Of a stretch of 64,000 nt of DNA, positions 1 through 11,000 are shown piece after piece; the stretch's first letter is position 1; each line of letters opens with the position of its first letter. The translations under genes were made by a program, and so were the position numbers. The stretch spans positions 40,249 through 104,248 of the forward strand of contig NZ_JACMYH010000008.1 in NCBI RefSeq assembly GCF_014235765.1, written 5' to 3'. Source of the DNA: Pseudomonas baltica (lineage in GTDB: Bacteria; Pseudomonadota; Gammaproteobacteria; Pseudomonadales; Pseudomonadaceae). The notes beneath the pieces are model-generated. The model was not told the origin of the DNA. It saw only the letters and a program-made list of their open reading frames with translations, and searched no databases.

Positions 1-707
1 CCGCCGAACGCAGCTGGAAGGAGATTTCCCGAGCATTGATGGAGGCTCATCCCCAGGTGTTCATTCAAGTGCTGCGCGATTGCAGGGCGCTGGAGCACCT
101 GCTGCCTGAGGTCGACGCGTTGTTTGGCGTGCCGCAGCCGCCGGCCCATCATCCAGAGATCGACACCGGCGTGCATACCCTGAGCGTGCTTGAACAGGCG
201 GCGCGCCATGGCCAGCCACTGAGCGTGCGCTGGGCGTGCCTGCTGCACGACCTGGGCAAGGGCACCACGCGCCCCAGCGAGTGGCCGCGGCATATCGCCC
301 ACGAGCAGCGGGGCGTGAAACTGATCAAGGCGGTCAACGAACGCTTCAAGGTGCCCAGGGATTGTCAGGAGCTGGCGGTGTTGGTGGGTGAATATCACAC
401 GCACGGCCATCGAGCCCTGGAGCTCAAGCCGTCGACGCTGCTGGAGTTGCTGCAGAGCTTCGATGTGTACCGTCGCCCCGGGCGCTTCGAGGATTTCATC
501 ATGGCGTGCGAGATGGACGCGCGTGGACGCTTGGGGTTCGAGGCGCGGGAATATCCGCAGGCGGATTATCTAAGGGGTGCGGCTGCAGCGGCGCGGGGTG
601 TGGCGGTTCAGCCGCTGGTTGCCCAGGGGTTCAAGGGCCAGGCATTGGGGGAGGCGTTGAAGCGGGCGCGGTTGGAGGCACTCAAGGCGTATAAGGCGGG
701 GGTTTGA
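1..707 (+). CDS. cca: CCA-adding enzyme / tRNA nucleotidyltransferase, C-terminal part
   Basis: Partial gene: the reading frame is open from the first complete codon at base 3, so the N-terminal nucleotidyltransferase domain lies outside the window. The first visible residues, ERSWKEISRALMEAHPQVF, match the tRNA-binding part of bacterial CCA enzymes. An HD phosphohydrolase domain follows, with CLLHDLGKG supplying the His-Asp pair and EYHTHGHRA a further His cluster, as in long gamma-proteobacterial Cca proteins that also have phosphatase/phosphodiesterase activity. The enzyme repairs or adds the 3' CCA of tRNAs in the cytoplasm. It converges on folK, with a REP element between them. Confidence 0.93.
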   Translation, partial: AERSWKEISRALMEAHPQVFIQVLRDCRALEHLLPEVDALFGVPQPPAHHPEIDTGVHTLSVLEQAARHGQPLSVRWACLLHDLGKGTTRPSEWPRHIAHEQRGVKLIKAVNERFKVPRDCQELAVLVGEYHTHGHRALELKPSTLLELLQSFDVYRRPGRFEDFIMACEMDARGRLGFEAREYPQADYLRGAAAAARGVAVQPLVAQGFKGQALGEALKRARLEALKAYKAGV

Positions 708-718
708 GGGTGGCCTTG

Positions 719-753
719 GGGGCCTCTTCGCGGGCAGAGACCCGCTCCCACAG
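719..753. repeat. REP element between cca and folK
   Basis: The stretch contains CTTCGCGGG and CCCGCTCCCAC around a short loop, the imperfect palindrome typical of P. putida-type REP sequences. It sits between two convergent genes, the usual place for these elements, and may also act as a weak mRNA stabiliser or terminator. Confidence 0.8.
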
Positions 754-789
754 GTGGGGAGCTGTGCTTGTGAAGAAGACGGTGATGAT

Positions 790-1305
790 TCAAAGCGTGA
801 CGGGAGTCAATTGCTGCCCGCGCCATTCGAATGGAACGGGGGCCAACACCTGATCGATGTTCGACTCGCGCCAAAGCTGGTCAAGACTCACCCCTGCGCC
901 TGGATGCACCAACTCTGGCGCGATCAATGCCAATGGCCACAGTACAAACGCATTTTTCAGAATTTCGGCACGGGGCAGCACCAGTCCGTCGAAGTTACCG
1001 ACCAGGTCGCCGTACAGCAATACATCGATATCCAACGGCAGACCTTTGCGCTCCGGGGCGTAGCGGCCATTGTCGGCTTCGATGAACTTCAACCGACGAT
1101 CCAGTGCGGTCAACGGCAAGTCGGTCAGCCCGGTTACCACCAGATTGAAGAACGGGCCGCTCTTGATGCCCACCGGCTGGCTTTCGAATACCGCTGAACA
1201 GCGCATGTCCACGAGCAAGGGCGCCAACGCATCGAGCCCCGCACACAGATGACGTTCACGGTCGGTGTTGCTGCCCAGGCCCAGGTAGATTCTATTCAGC
1301 GACAT
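790..1305 (-). CDS. folK: HPPK-like pyrophosphokinase (FolK paralogue)
   Basis: 171 aa, starting MSLNRIYLGLGSNTDRE. The LGLGSN start and FNLVV segment are typical of 6-hydroxymethyl-7,8-dihydropterin pyrophosphokinase, the ATP-dependent step before dihydropteroate synthase in folate synthesis. The usual signature with an Arg before the metal-binding DxD reads GLPLDIDVLLYGD here: the two Asp are kept but the Arg is replaced. This looks like the divergent HPPK paralogue that pseudomonads keep next to folB rather than the main folK. The start codon lies 10 bp inside folB, so the two are translationally coupled. Full activity is uncertain. Confidence 0.82.
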   Translation of the reverse strand: MSLNRIYLGLGSNTDRERHLCAGLDALAPLLVDMRCSAVFESQPVGIKSGPFFNLVVTGLTDLPLTALDRRLKFIEADNGRYAPERKGLPLDIDVLLYGDLVGNFDGLVLPRAEILKNAFVLWPLALIAPELVHPGAGVSLDQLWRESNIDQVLAPVPFEWRGQQLTPVTL

Positions 1306-1649
1306 CCGCGCTCGATCTCCACACCGACACCTTGCGCCGCCGCGACGGCACCCGGCTTGGTGACCTTGAGCCGCAGCCAGGGAATGCCGAACTCGCTCAT
1401 CAACAGCTGGGCCAGACGTTCGGCGAACGTCTCGACCAGTTCGAAGCGAGCCTGCGCGGCAAATGCCTGGACGCGCTGCGACACCGTCGCATAGTCGAGG
1501 GCCAGGGTAAGGTCGTCGCCAGCCGCAGCCGGGCGGTTGTCCCAGGCGAACACCAGGTCCAGACGCAGGCACTGACGAATGTCACGCTCCCAGTCGTAGG
1601 CGCCGATCACCGTGTCGACTTCCAGACCTTCGATAAACACTCTGTCCAA
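1296..1649 (-). CDS. folB: Dihydroneopterin aldolase
   Basis: 117 aa, beginning (L)DRVFIEGLEVDTVIGAYDWER, the diagnostic N-terminus of FolB, with ELVETFAERLAQLL and the LKVTKPGAV segment that forms the pterin pocket. It converts 7,8-dihydroneopterin to 6-hydroxymethyl-7,8-dihydropterin and glycolaldehyde, the substrate step for the adjacent FolK-like enzyme. I chose a TTG start at 1647-1649 because the homology begins there and GGAG lies 8 nt upstream; a longer in-frame version (to 1673) adds residues that look untranslated. It is divergent from plsY, 76 bp away. Confidence 0.9.
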   Translation of the reverse strand: MDRVFIEGLEVDTVIGAYDWERDIRQCLRLDLVFAWDNRPAAAGDDLTLALDYATVSQRVQAFAAQARFELVETFAERLAQLLMSEFGIPWLRLKVTKPGAVAAAQGVGVEIERGCR

Positions 1650-1725
1650 GCACTTCACTCCGCAGCACGACAAGGGCGCCAGGCGCCGTTAGAATCAAGG
1701 GTTTCCAGACCCGGAAATAGTAAGC

Positions 1726-2295
1726 ATGTTCTGGTTGCTGGCGCTTGGCGCCTACCTGCTCGGCTCGCTGTCCTTCGCTATCGTGCTCAGTCGCGCGACG
1801 GGCACTCCCGACCCGCGAATGAGCGGTTCGGGCAACGCCGGGGCAACCAACATGCTGCGCCTGGCCGGTAAAAAGCTCGCCATCCTCACTCTGCTGGGCG
1901 ACTTGTGCAAGGGTTTGCTGCCGGTGCTGGCCGCCGCCTGGGCCGGGATGACCCTCGGGCAGCAAGCCTGGATCGGGCTCTGCGCGGTAATCGGCCACCT
2001 GTTCCCGCTGTATTTCCGCTTCAAGGGCGGCAAGGGCGTGGCCACCTCCGCTGGCCTGCTGATGGGGCTGTACCCACCCGCTGCACTGCTGGCAATGCTG
2101 GCCTGGGCGCTGACCTTTCGGCTCAGCCGCACCAGTTCGCTGGCGGCCCTGATCGCCACGCCCCTGACCCTACCGTTACTGGCCTGGCAGCGCCCTGAGG
2201 CGCTGCTACCCATGAGCGTGCTGACGGTGCTGGTGATCTGGCGTCACCGCGGCAACCTGCGCGATCTGTTCGCCGGCCGCGAGCGTCACTTCTGA
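1726..2295 (+). CDS. plsY: Acyl-phosphate:glycerol-3-phosphate acyltransferase
   Basis: 189 aa polytopic inner-membrane protein. The N-terminus LLALGAYLLGSLSFAIVLSR, the SGNAGATNMLR loop and the FKGGKGVAT loop are the conserved cytoplasmic motifs of PlsY, which transfers the acyl group from acyl phosphate (made by PlsX) to glycerol-3-phosphate, the first step of phospholipid synthesis. Length is normal for the family. It converges on tsaD with 18 bp between stop codons. Confidence 0.96.
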   Translation: MFWLLALGAYLLGSLSFAIVLSRATGTPDPRMSGSGNAGATNMLRLAGKKLAILTLLGDLCKGLLPVLAAAWAGMTLGQQAWIGLCAVIGHLFPLYFRFKGGKGVATSAGLLMGLYPPAALLAMLAWALTFRLSRTSSLAALIATPLTLPLLAWQRPEALLPMSVLTVLVIWRHRGNLRDLFAGRERHF

Positions 2296-2313
2296 GCGGG
2301 CTGGCCAGCACGT

Positions 2314-3339
2314 TCAAAGCGGTGGCAACTGCTCCATTGGCCAACGTGCCTGGACACTGATCGCCAGGGTTTCCTGCTGCCCGGCCAACAGCCGCTGACA
2401 ACCAGCATAGGCGATCATTGCGCCGTTATCCGTACAGAACTGCGGACGGGCGTAATAGACATTGCCACCCAGTTCACCCAGCATTTTTTCCAGGCCCTGG
2501 CGCAGCGACTGGTTGGCACTCACCCCGCCGGCGATCACCAGACGCTTGAGACCGGTCTGCTTCAAGGCGCGGCGGCATTTGTAGGTCAGGGTATCGACCA
2601 CCGCCTGCTCGAAGGCCAGGGAGATGTCGCAGCGGGTCTGATCGCCGTCGTCTCCGGCGCTGCGGCACTCCTGCCAGGTGTTGAGGGCAAAGGTCTTCAA
2701 GCCGCTGAAGCTGAAATCCAGGCCAGGGCGGTCGCACATCGGTCGGGGGAAGGTAAAGCGCCCCGCCACACCCTGCTTGGCCAAGCGAGCGATCTCCGGG
2801 CCACCCGGGTAATTCAGGCCGATCAGCTTGGCGGTCTTGTCGAAGGCTTCCCCCGCGGCATCGTCCAGGGTCTCGCCCAGCAACGCATACTGGCCGATGC
2901 CGTCGACCTGCACCAATTGCGTATGGCCGCCGGACACCAGCAGAGCGACGAACGGAAACTGTGGCGGCTGCTCTTCCAGCATGGGCGCCAACAAGTGGCC
3001 TTCCATGTGATGAACGCCCAGAGCCGGTATGTCCCAGGCGAACGCCAGCGCCTGCGCACAGGAGGCACCTACCAGCAGCGCCCCGACCAGGCCGGGGCCG
3101 GCCGTGTAGGCGATGGCGTCGATCTCGGTTGCCGCGCAGTCGGCTTCGGCCAAGACCTGGCGGATCAACGGCAGCATGCGTTTGACGTGATCGCGCGAGG
3201 CAAGCTCGGGCACGACCCCGCCATAGGCGCGATGCAGGTCGATCTGGCTGAACAGCGCGTCGGCCAGCAGGCCGCGTTCGCTGTCGTATAATGCGACACC
3301 GGTTTCGTCGCAGGACGTTTCCAATCCCAGTACTAGCAT
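2314..3339 (-). CDS. tsaD: tRNA N6-threonylcarbamoyladenosine transferase
   Basis: 341 aa starting MLVLGLETSCDETGVALYD. HHMEGHL (around residue 110) is the metal-binding motif of the Kae1/TsaD family, VSGGHTQLV binds nucleotide, and the late CTDNGAMIAYAG segment is also family-specific. With TsaB, TsaE and TsaC it makes t6A37 in ANN-decoding tRNAs. The gene is divergent from rpsU, as in other pseudomonads and enterics. Confidence 0.97.
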   Translation of the reverse strand: MLVLGLETSCDETGVALYDSERGLLADALFSQIDLHRAYGGVVPELASRDHVKRMLPLIRQVLAEADCAATEIDAIAYTAGPGLVGALLVGASCAQALAFAWDIPALGVHHMEGHLLAPMLEEQPPQFPFVALLVSGGHTQLVQVDGIGQYALLGETLDDAAGEAFDKTAKLIGLNYPGGPEIARLAKQGVAGRFTFPRPMCDRPGLDFSFSGLKTFALNTWQECRSAGDDGDQTRCDISLAFEQAVVDTLTYKCRRALKQTGLKRLVIAGGVSANQSLRQGLEKMLGELGGNVYYARPQFCTDNGAMIAYAGCQRLLAGQQETLAISVQARWPMEQLPPL

Positions 3340-3534
3340 GGCCAGGCCTTGTGGAGCTCTATTCGAAGGCGCGCATGATAGTCGTCGAACAAGGCACCGA
3401 CCAGCGGTTTTCGATCAGAGGCTTTGCATTCCTGTCGGGTAAGGGTTAACATCCGCAACCCTTAAAAACCGACGTACTTATGCGCGATTTTGCCATGAGA
3501 TGTCGACCCCGGTAATGAATGAAGGTAGCTCTGG
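3340..3534. promoter_or_regulatory. Divergent tsaD/rpsU promoter region with a 7-bp inverted repeat
   Basis: 195-bp divergent intergenic region. It holds an inverted repeat AAGGGTT (3441-3447) and AACCCTT (3457-3463) around a 9-nt loop, followed by an A run. On neither strand is it followed by a T run, so it is not an evident terminator; it could be an operator or part of the rpsU leader. No confident -35/-10 pair was picked. Confidence 0.4.
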
Positions 3535-3750
3535 ATGCCAGCCGTCAAAGTTAAAGAGAACGAACCCTTCGACGTAGCTCTGCGTCGTTTCAAGCGCTCC
3601 TGCGAAAAAGCCGGTGTACTGGCTGAAGTTCGTAGCCGCGAATTTTACGAGAAGCCGACTTCGGAGCGTAAGCGCAAGGCAGCAGCCGCTGTCAAACGCC
3701 ACGCCAAGAAAGTCCAGCGCGAACAGCGCCGCGCCGTTCGTCTGTACTAA
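3535..3750 (+). CDS. rpsU: 30S ribosomal protein S21
   Basis: 71 aa, [20 protein letters not shown]..., exactly the length and sequence type of bS21, the small basic subunit protein near the anti-Shine-Dalgarno end of 16S rRNA that helps mRNA binding in initiation. First gene of the macromolecular-synthesis operon rpsU-dnaG-rpoD, which coordinates translation, replication and transcription initiation factors. Confidence 0.98.
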
Positions 3751-4058
3751 TACACAGACGTTCGTTGCAAGCTTCTGCCTTGCCCGGCCCACAGCCGGGC
3801 TGCCGGCAGTTGCAGCAGTACCCCGCCTCAACCGTCAGAACTGGTTTCATCGCCAGATCGTGCGCGTCATTCTGACGAGCCTTGCAAGGCTGCAGACGAG
3901 CACACTTATTCCTTTGGCAACGCCCTGCTTCGACTGCTGCCCCCGGGCTCCGTTGAACGTACAGACGTTTCCGATACAGAAATCTGCGCTGCAACACCTG
4001 CCAGACCGATTTCCAATGGGTACACTTCCGCTCCTGGGCTGCTGATAAAGAGAACGCC
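3751..4058 (+). promoter_or_regulatory. rpsU-dnaG intergenic spacer with hairpin (candidate attenuator)
   Basis: 308-bp spacer without a supported gene. A perfect 7-bp hairpin, GCCCGGC (3782-3788) with GCCGGGC (3794-3800), lies 31 nt after the rpsU stop. It has no T run, so it may be a partial terminator or an RNA-processing site; by analogy with the enterobacterial operon it would lower dnaG expression relative to rpsU. The dnaG ribosome-binding site AAAGAGAA precedes 4059. Confidence 0.5.
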
Positions 4059-6017
4059 ATGGCCGGGCTGATTCCCCAAGGCTTCATCGACGACCTGCTC
4101 AACCGCACCGATATCGTCGATGTCGTGCAGTCTCGCCTGCAAATGAAGAAAGCCGGCAAGAACTACACCGCCTGCTGCCCGTTCCACAAGGAAAAGACTC
4201 CCTCGTTCAGCGTCAGCCCCGACAAGCAGTTCTATTACTGTTTTGGCTGCGGCGCGGGCGGCAATGCCCTTGGCTTCATCATGGACCACGACAACCTGGA
4301 CTTCCCCCAGGCCGTCGAGGAACTGGCCAAGGCCGCCGGCATGGAAGTGCCGCGCGAAGACAGCGGGCGCAACAGCAAGCCTCGCCAGCCCACCGACTCA
4401 CCGTTGTACACCTTGCTTGAAGCTGCCGCGCAGTTCTACCGCATGGCGCTCAAGGGGCATGCGCAACGTCGCGCGGCAGTCGACTACCTCAAGGGTCGGG
4501 GCCTGTCCGGCGAGATCGCCCGCGATTTCGGCCTGGGCTTCGCCCCGCCCGGCTGGGACAACCTGTTCAAGCACCTGAGCAGCGACAGCCTGCAACAGAA
4601 AGCCATGATCGACGCCGGCCTGCTGGTGGAGAACGCCGACTCCGGCAAGCGCTACGACCGTTTTCGCGACCGCGTGATGTTCCCCATCCGCGACAGCCGC
4701 GGACGGGTCATCGCCTTCGGTGGCCGCGTGCTCGGTGACGACAAGCCCAAGTACCTGAACTCGCCGGAAACCCCGGTGTTCCACAAGGGCCAGGAGCTGT
4801 ACGGCCTGTACGAGGCACGCAAGCACAACCGCAACCTCGACGAGATCATCGTCGTGGAAGGCTACATGGACGTCATTGCCCTGGCCCAGCAAGGCCTGCG
4901 CAATGCCGTCGCGACCCTGGGCACGGCCACCAGCGAGGAACATCTCAAGCGCCTGTTCCGCGTGGTGCCCAGCGTGTTGTTCTGCTTCGACGGCGACCAG
5001 GCCGGCCGCAATGCCGCCTGGCGCGCACTGGAAGCTGCACTGCCGAGCCTGCAGGATGGGCGCAAGGCGCGCTTCCTGTTTCTGCCCGAAGGCGAAGACC
5101 CGGATACCCTGGTGCGCTCTGAAGGAACAGACGCCTTCCGCGCCCGCATCAACCAGCACGCACAGCCGCTGGCCGACTATTTTTTCCAGCAGTTGACCGA
5201 AGAAGCCGATCCGCGCTCGCTCGAAGGCAAGGCGCACATGGCGACACTGGCTGCGCCGCTGATCGACAAGGTGCCCGGCGCCAATCTGCGCACGTTGATG
5301 CGCAACCGCCTGAGCCAGATCACCGGCTTGAGCGGCGAGGCTGTCAGCCAGCTGGTGCAAAGCGCCCCTGCCACACCGATGCCCAGCCATGATCCACTGG
5401 CCGATTACGATTCGATGCCGGGTTATTCGCCCGACTTCAGTGACTTTCATGCGCCGCCGGCCTTCGAACCACAGCAACAATGGACATCGGCCAAGCCAGG
5501 CGGGAAGAAATGGGAAGGCAAGCCCTGGAAGGGCAAAGGCAAGCGTGATTTCGAGCCGCGCCCGCAGCCGCGCACGCCGGTGACCGTCGAGCCGCCTACC
5601 TTGAGCGCGCTGCGAACCTTGCTGCACTACCCGCAACTGGCGGAAAAGGTCGAGGACGTCAGCCATTTTGCCGATGAAGAACAGGTACACGCGCAGTTGC
5701 TGGTGGCATTGCTCGAAGCCCTGCAGAAGAATCCTAAGCTACGCTCTCTGCAGTTGATCGCGCGCTGGCACGGCACCGAACAGGGCAAGCTGCTGCGAGC
5801 ACTGGCCGAGAAAGAATGGCTGATCGATGCCGATAACCTTGAACAACAGTTTTTCGACACTATAACTAGCTTGTCCGCTCGCCAACGCGAGCGTTGTCTC
5901 GAGCATTTGCTCAGAAAATCAAGACAGAGTGAACTGAGCGCAGAGGAAAAGAATCAACTGCGCGAGCTACTCAGCCGCAATGTTCACGCACAAACCCCGA
6001 CCTCAACTGGCGCGTGA
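4059..6017 (+). CDS. dnaG: DNA primase
   Basis: 652 aa. The N-terminal CHC2 zinc-binding domain has Cys40, His43, Cys61 and Cys64; the central TOPRIM/RNA-polymerase core contains IIVVEGYMDVIALAQQ and FDGDQAGRNAAWRALEAAL; a low-complexity linker (about residues 440-510, rich in P, G, K and W) leads to the C-terminal DnaB-interacting helicase-binding domain. It synthesises RNA primers at the replication fork. Length is slightly above E. coli DnaG because of the linker. Confidence 0.98.
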   Translation: MAGLIPQGFIDDLLNRTDIVDVVQSRLQMKKAGKNYTACCPFHKEKTPSFSVSPDKQFYYCFGCGAGGNALGFIMDHDNLDFPQAVEELAKAAGMEVPREDSGRNSKPRQPTDSPLYTLLEAAAQFYRMALKGHAQRRAAVDYLKGRGLSGEIARDFGLGFAPPGWDNLFKHLSSDSLQQKAMIDAGLLVENADSGKRYDRFRDRVMFPIRDSRGRVIAFGGRVLGDDKPKYLNSPETPVFHKGQELYGLYEARKHNRNLDEIIVVEGYMDVIALAQQGLRNAVATLGTATSEEHLKRLFRVVPSVLFCFDGDQAGRNAAWRALEAALPSLQDGRKARFLFLPEGEDPDTLVRSEGTDAFRARINQHAQPLADYFFQQLTEEADPRSLEGKAHMATLAAPLIDKVPGANLRTLMRNRLSQITGLSGEAVSQLVQSAPATPMPSHDPLADYDSMPGYSPDFSDFHAPPAFEPQQQWTSAKPGGKKWEGKPWKGKGKRDFEPRPQPRTPVTVEPPTLSALRTLLHYPQLAEKVEDVSHFADEEQVHAQLLVALLEALQKNPKLRSLQLIARWHGTEQGKLLRALAEKEWLIDADNLEQQFFDTITSLSARQRERCLEHLLRKSRQSELSAEEKNQLRELLSRNVHAQTPTSTGA

Positions 6018-6028
6018 GGTCCTAGCTC

Positions 6029-6040
6029 GGGTATAATCCT
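6029..6040 (+). promoter_or_regulatory. Candidate -10 element upstream of rpoD
   Basis: A perfect TATAAT occurs at 6032-6037 in the 67-bp dnaG-rpoD spacer, 48 bp before the rpoD start. No good -35 is visible at the right distance, so it may be an internal promoter of the operon or chance. Confidence 0.35.
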
Positions 6041-6084
6041 CGGCTTGTTTTTTGCCCGCCAAGACCTTCAGTGGATAGGGTGTT

Positions 6085-7929
<1,845 letters not shown>

Positions 7930-7952
7930 GCTTCTGCGACGAGCACCACCAG

Positions 7953-7978
7953 AACCCCCGGCCCTGTCGGGGGTTTTG
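7953..7978 (+). terminator. Rho-independent terminator of the rpsU-dnaG-rpoD operon
   Basis: Stem AACCCCCG (7953-7960) pairs with CGGGGGTT (7968-7975) around a 7-nt loop, followed by further Ts, 23 bp after the rpoD stop. Confidence 0.9.
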
Positions 7979-8081
7979 CATCATGGACCGATGGCCTTCA
8001 AGTTTGTTATCACCCCCTCTTCCCGCTGGCCGCCGCGCCCGACTACACTGGCCTTTTCTGCGCTGGTCCAACGAGGCTGCC

Positions 8082-11000
8082 ATGCATCGACTGCCGGCAC
8101 TTGTGCTGCTGACTTCGCTCGCCGGGCCAGCCATCGCCGACACCCCTCCTCCCGCCGGCTACCCGCCAGGGCAACTTGAACGTGCGTCGTTGCACACCGA
8201 CGGCGCAAACGCGCGCCCTGTGTTCGCAGCGCTGGCAAGCGACCGCGCGCCGTCGCTGGACGAGGAGACTGTGGCCGATGCCGCGCCCGCGCGCGACTGG
8301 TACAACACCCTGATCTACGGTCTGCCAGGGCTGGTCATGTTGGTGATTGCCCTGGGCGTGGTGATCCGCATCAACCGTCGCCTGACCTCGGAGATCAGCC
8401 AGCGCATTGCCCTGGAGCATGAGCTGCGCAGCAGCGAATACCATTACCGCGGCTTGGTCGAGAGCCTTTCGGCCATCGCCTGGGAAGCCGACACCACCGA
8501 CTACACCTACAGTTACGTCTCGCCCCATGCCGAGGCCCTGCTGGGCTACCCTCTGCAGAGCTGGCTGGAGCCGGGCTTCTGGCAGCGCATCCTGCACCCC
8601 GAGGACGCCCGCCGAGCGCGCGCCTACTGCTCGGAACAGACCGCCGCAGGCGTCGGGCATGCCCTTGAATACCGGGTGATCACCGCCGACGGACGCAGCC
8701 TGTGGGTGCGTGACATCGTCAGCCTGATCAAGCATGACCTGCGCCCGGTGATGCGCGGCCTGATGATCGACATCAGCGAAACCAAGAAGATCGAAGAGGC
8801 CCAGCGCCTGTCCGAGCAGAAATTCGCCTCGGTGTTCCGCCAGTGCCCCGACATCCTGGTCATCGCGCGGCTCAGCGACGGCTGCCTGCTGGAGGTCAAC
8901 GAGGCTTTCGAAGAGCAGATCGGCCTCAAGGCGCCGCAGGTGGTCGGACGCCGCGCCGCCGAGCTGGATATCTGGGGCGTGGACGGCGTGGCACCGCGCT
9001 TGCTCAAGCGCCTGCAGGGCGGCAGCGTGCGCAACCTGGAGATGACCTTTCGCCGCGACAACGGCCAGCGCTTCACCGGCCTGCTTTCGGCCGAGCCGTT
9101 CGAACTGGAAACCACCGCTGCCCTGGTCGTGGTGGTGCGCGACATCAGCGAGCTGAAGCAGACCCAGCAACGCCTGCAGATTTCCGAAGAGAAATTCGCC
9201 AAGGCGTTCCACGCCTCGCCCGACGGCATGCTGCTGACCCGGCAGAGCGACGGGCTGCTGATCGAGGTCAACGAAGGCTTCAGCATCATGACCGGGCACA
9301 AGAGCAAGACCTCGCTGGATCGCTCGACCCTGGAGCTGGGCATCTGGGCCGACCCCAACGAGCGCAAGCGGTTGCTGGAGAAGCTGCAGCGACAAGGCTT
9401 CGTCCGCGACTTCGCCTGCCGCATTCGGCGCATCGATGGCCAGGTGCGACTCTGTGAGGTGTCGGTGCGCCCGCTGCCGATCGGTGGCGACGCCTGCATG
9501 CTGACGATTGCCCGCGACATCACCGAGCGCCACCAGATGCAGCACAAGCTGGCGCTGGCGGCGACCGTGTTCGAAAGCACCGCCGAGGGCGTGCTGATCA
9601 CCGACACCCAGCAGCGCATCAGCATGGTCAACCGCGCGTTCACCGAGATTACCGGCTTCAGCGAACAGGAGGTGCTGGGCCAGACCCCTCGCCTGCTCGC
9701 CTCGGGCCAGCACGACAGCGCGTTCTACATCGCCATGTGGCATCGGCTGGCGGCCGAAGGGCATTGGCAGGGCGAGATCTGCAACCGGCGCAAGAACGGC
9801 GAGCTGTACCCCAGCTGGCTGACCATCAGCTCGGTGCGCAACGGCGACGAAGCGATCACCCATTTCGTGGCGGTGTTCGCCGACATTTCCAGCCTCAAGC
9901 ACGCACAGGCGCGGCTGGACTATCAGGCCCATCACGACCCCCTGACCGGCCTGCCCAACCGCACCTTGTTCGAAAGCCGGCTTGCCGCCGCGCTGGCCAG
10001 CCAGACCGAAACCGGCGGCCAGGGCGCGGTGCTGTTCCTCGATCTCGATCGTTTCAAACACATCAACGACAGCCTCGGCCACCCGGTGGGCGACCTGCTG
10101 CTCAAGGGCATCGCCCAGCGCCTCAAGGAGCAAGTGCGCGACATCGACACCGTGGCGCGCCTGGGCGGCGACGAGTTCATCATCCTGCTGCCGGGCCTGG
10201 CCCACGCCAGCGATGCCGAGCATATCGCCGCCAAGGTCCTGGCCTGCTTTACTGCGCCGTTCCAGGCCGGCGACCACGAGTTCTTCACCAGCGCCAGCAT
10301 CGGCACCAGCCTGTATCCGCAGGACGGCAGCGACGTCGCCACCCTGGTCAAGAACGCCGATGCCGCCATGTACCGCTCCAAGGCCAAGGGTCGCAACCGG
10401 GTGGAGAGCTACACCCGCGACCTCACCACCCAGGCCACCACCCGCATCGCGCTGGAGCACGAGCTACGCCGCGCCATCGAGCGCGACGAGCTGAGCCTGA
10501 GCTACCAGCCCAAGTTCAGCATCGACACCCACAGCCTGGTGGGCGCCGAAGCGCTGATCCGCTGGAAGCACCCCAACTTCGGCGACGTGCCGCCCGAGCA
10601 ATTCATTTCGCTGGCCGAAGAGAACGGGATGATCCTGCAGCTCGGCGATTGGGTGCTGGAACAGGCCTGCCGACAGATGTGCGAGTGGAAACGGCTATAC
10701 CACGAGTTCGGCCCGCTGTCGGTCAACCTCGCCGGCGCCCAGCTGCGCCAGCCCAACCTGCTCAAGCGCATCGAAGGACTGCTGGCCGACAGCGGCCTGC
10801 GCCCGCAGTCGCTGCAGCTGGAGATCACCGAAAACTTCATCATGAGCCAGGCCGAAGAAGCCCTGGTGGTGCTGCACCAGCTCAAGCACCTGGGCGTACA
10901 GCTGGCCATCGACGACTTCGGCACTGGCTACTCCTCGCTGAGCTACCTCAAGCGCTTGCCGCTGGACATTCTCAAGATCGACCAGTCGTTCGTCCGCGGC

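Noticed and set aside
8043..10460. 805-codon open frame on the minus strand
   Set aside because: Lies wholly antisense to the PAS-GGDEF-EAL gene; no family resemblance. Long antisense frames are expected from third-position GC in this DNA.
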